NCBI GenBank assembly: GCA_020636355.1 | Contig: JACJYB010000005.1 | Location: 1 to 64,000 of the forward strand | DNA: 64,000 nucleotides | Direction of reading: 5' to 3' | Source of the DNA: Lewinellaceae bacterium | Lineage (GTDB): Bacteria > Bacteroidota > Bacteroidia > Chitinophagales > Saprospiraceae | Shown: piece after piece, positions 63,398 through 64,000 of the stretch | How the letters are laid out: each line of letters begins with the position of its first letter | Numbering within the stretch: position 1 is the first letter of the stretch | Program-made: the position numbers and the translations under genes | The notes under the pieces: generated by a model | Database searches by the model: none | The model's input: only the letters and a program-made list of their open reading frames with translations | Told to the model about the DNA's origin: nothing

Positions 63398-64000
63398 ATG
63401 ATTAATCGGTCAATCCTTAAATCCGGCTATTTATTGCTATACACGATGTCGTTCATTGCGATGCAGGCTGCAGCTCAGGATTCTGTTTCGATGGCACAAA
63501 TGATCGGTCTCCCGGCCCACCCCAGGTTGCTCCTAAAGGCTGATGAGGAGAAAAATATCCGGACCCAACTGCAGGTCAGTCCGGTCTGGCAGAATGTTCA
63601 GCAAACCATCCTGACCGAATGTGAGCGCCTCCTGACCCAACCGCCGGTTGAACGCATTCAGATCGGCCGCCGACTTTTGGACAAATCCAGAACTTGCCTG
63701 CAACGCACCTTTTTCCTGAGCTATGCCTACCGCATGTCCGGAGACAAGCGATATGCGGAGCGCGCGAAACTTGAATTACTACAGGTTTGTGGTTTCTCTG
63801 ACTGGAATCCTTCACACTTTCTTGATGTCGCGGAAATGACATTGGCAGTAGCTCTGGGTTACGACTGGTTATTTGACCTCCTGGACGATAGCGAACGTCA
63901 ATGGATTAAGAATGCGCTTGTGGAAAAAGGAATCCTGCCATCCTTTGATCCAGCCTACAATTGGTTTCTGACCTCAAACCACAACTGGAATCAGGTATGT
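63398..64000 (+). CDS. Heparinase II/III-like polysaccharide lyase, N-terminal part (runs off the window)
   Basis: The first 201 residues of an open frame that continues beyond the window end. A signal peptide (TMSFIAMQAAAQ) is followed by LIGLPAHPRLLL-like text (IGLPAHPRLLLKADEE), the pattern of alginate-lyase-like N-terminal domains. The helical toroid is visible in LDKSRTCLQRTFFLSYAYRM, FLDVAEMTLAVALGYDWLFDLL and SNHNWNQVC, all typical of heparinase II/III and DUF4962 family members. Such enzymes cleave uronate-containing polysaccharides by beta-elimination. It starts 10 bases after the MscS gene. The specificity cannot be judged from this part. Confidence 0.8.
   Translation, partial: MINRSILKSGYLLLYTMSFIAMQAAAQDSVSMAQMIGLPAHPRLLLKADEEKNIRTQLQVSPVWQNVQQTILTECERLLTQPPVERIQIGRRLLDKSRTCLQRTFFLSYAYRMSGDKRYAERAKLELLQVCGFSDWNPSHFLDVAEMTLAVALGYDWLFDLLDDSERQWIKNALVEKGILPSFDPAYNWFLTSNHNWNQVC

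Noticed and set aside
1..64000. tRNA, rRNA, CRISPR array, insertion sequence or prophage
   Set aside because: Reading the intergenic gaps gave no cloverleaf-like stems with a TTC loop, no regular repeat-spacer series, and no transposase, integrase or phage structural protein among the translations.

Overview
The window is a chromosomal segment of a free-living Bacteroidota bacterium, most likely of the Saprospiria/Saprospiraceae type. The evidence is a SusC/SusD pair, a second TonB-dependent receptor with an N-terminal carboxypeptidase-regulatory domain, many exported lipoproteins and glycoside hydrolases, very few purine-rich ribosome binding sites, and AT-rich spacers between genes of moderate GC. 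The order-level assignment is inference. Coding density is high. I found 51 protein genes, the last cut by the window end, and no rRNA, tRNA, insertion sequence, prophage or CRISPR array.

Layout. 58-4042: a FAD/Fe-S 2-hydroxyacid dehydrogenase and an alanine/serine-glyoxylate aminotransferase, probably a glyoxylate-to-glycine route. 4091-15596: trpS, a GH3 glucosidase/xylosidase, a heme lipoprotein, mannonate dehydratase coupled to an MtfA-like peptidase, a sulfatase divergent from a lectin-OmpA fusion, and a semialdehyde dehydrogenase. 15749-18820: an ECF sigma factor and a NarXL-like two-component operon led by two unknown genes. 19019-21826: small redox and unknown genes. 22113-31674: a glycan-processing block with an NHL-like propeller, a sialidase, a membrane cytochrome sharing C-terminal modules with the sialidase, a three-domain esterase, a HAD nucleotidase and a GH29 fucosidase. 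31771-36828: a tight operon of beta-helix lipoprotein, diheme cytochrome, TonB-dependent receptor and DoxX protein. 37012-44857: exported oxidoreductases, a dicarboxylate symporter, an M24 peptidase, a phosphorylase-like protein and a DUF4177 protein. 45063-49651: SusC/SusD. 49733-55737: two universal stress proteins divergent from a FixL-like kinase and a receiver-CRP fusion, then a cation/proton antiporter. 55915-64000: a giant AsmA-like protein, DinB, LytS/LytT, FdhD, MscS and the start of a heparinase II/III-like enzyme.

How it works together. The cell appears to take apart sulfated, fucosylated, sialylated or uronate-containing glycans outside the cytoplasm, using the sulfatase, GH29, GH33, GH3, esterase and heparinase II/III. 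It imports products through TonB-dependent receptors and metabolises uronates by mannonate dehydratase. These genes are scattered rather than held in one classical utilisation locus.

The two most promising undescribed systems are: (i) the 31771-36828 operon, where a known but functionally unknown beta-helix/diheme gene pair is translationally linked to an outer-membrane receptor; and (ii) the 49733-55737 cluster, where a PAS kinase carrying the FixL heme-ligand pattern, a receiver-CRP regulator, two stress proteins and an antiporter share a TGAT-N4-ATCA site in both regulatory regions.
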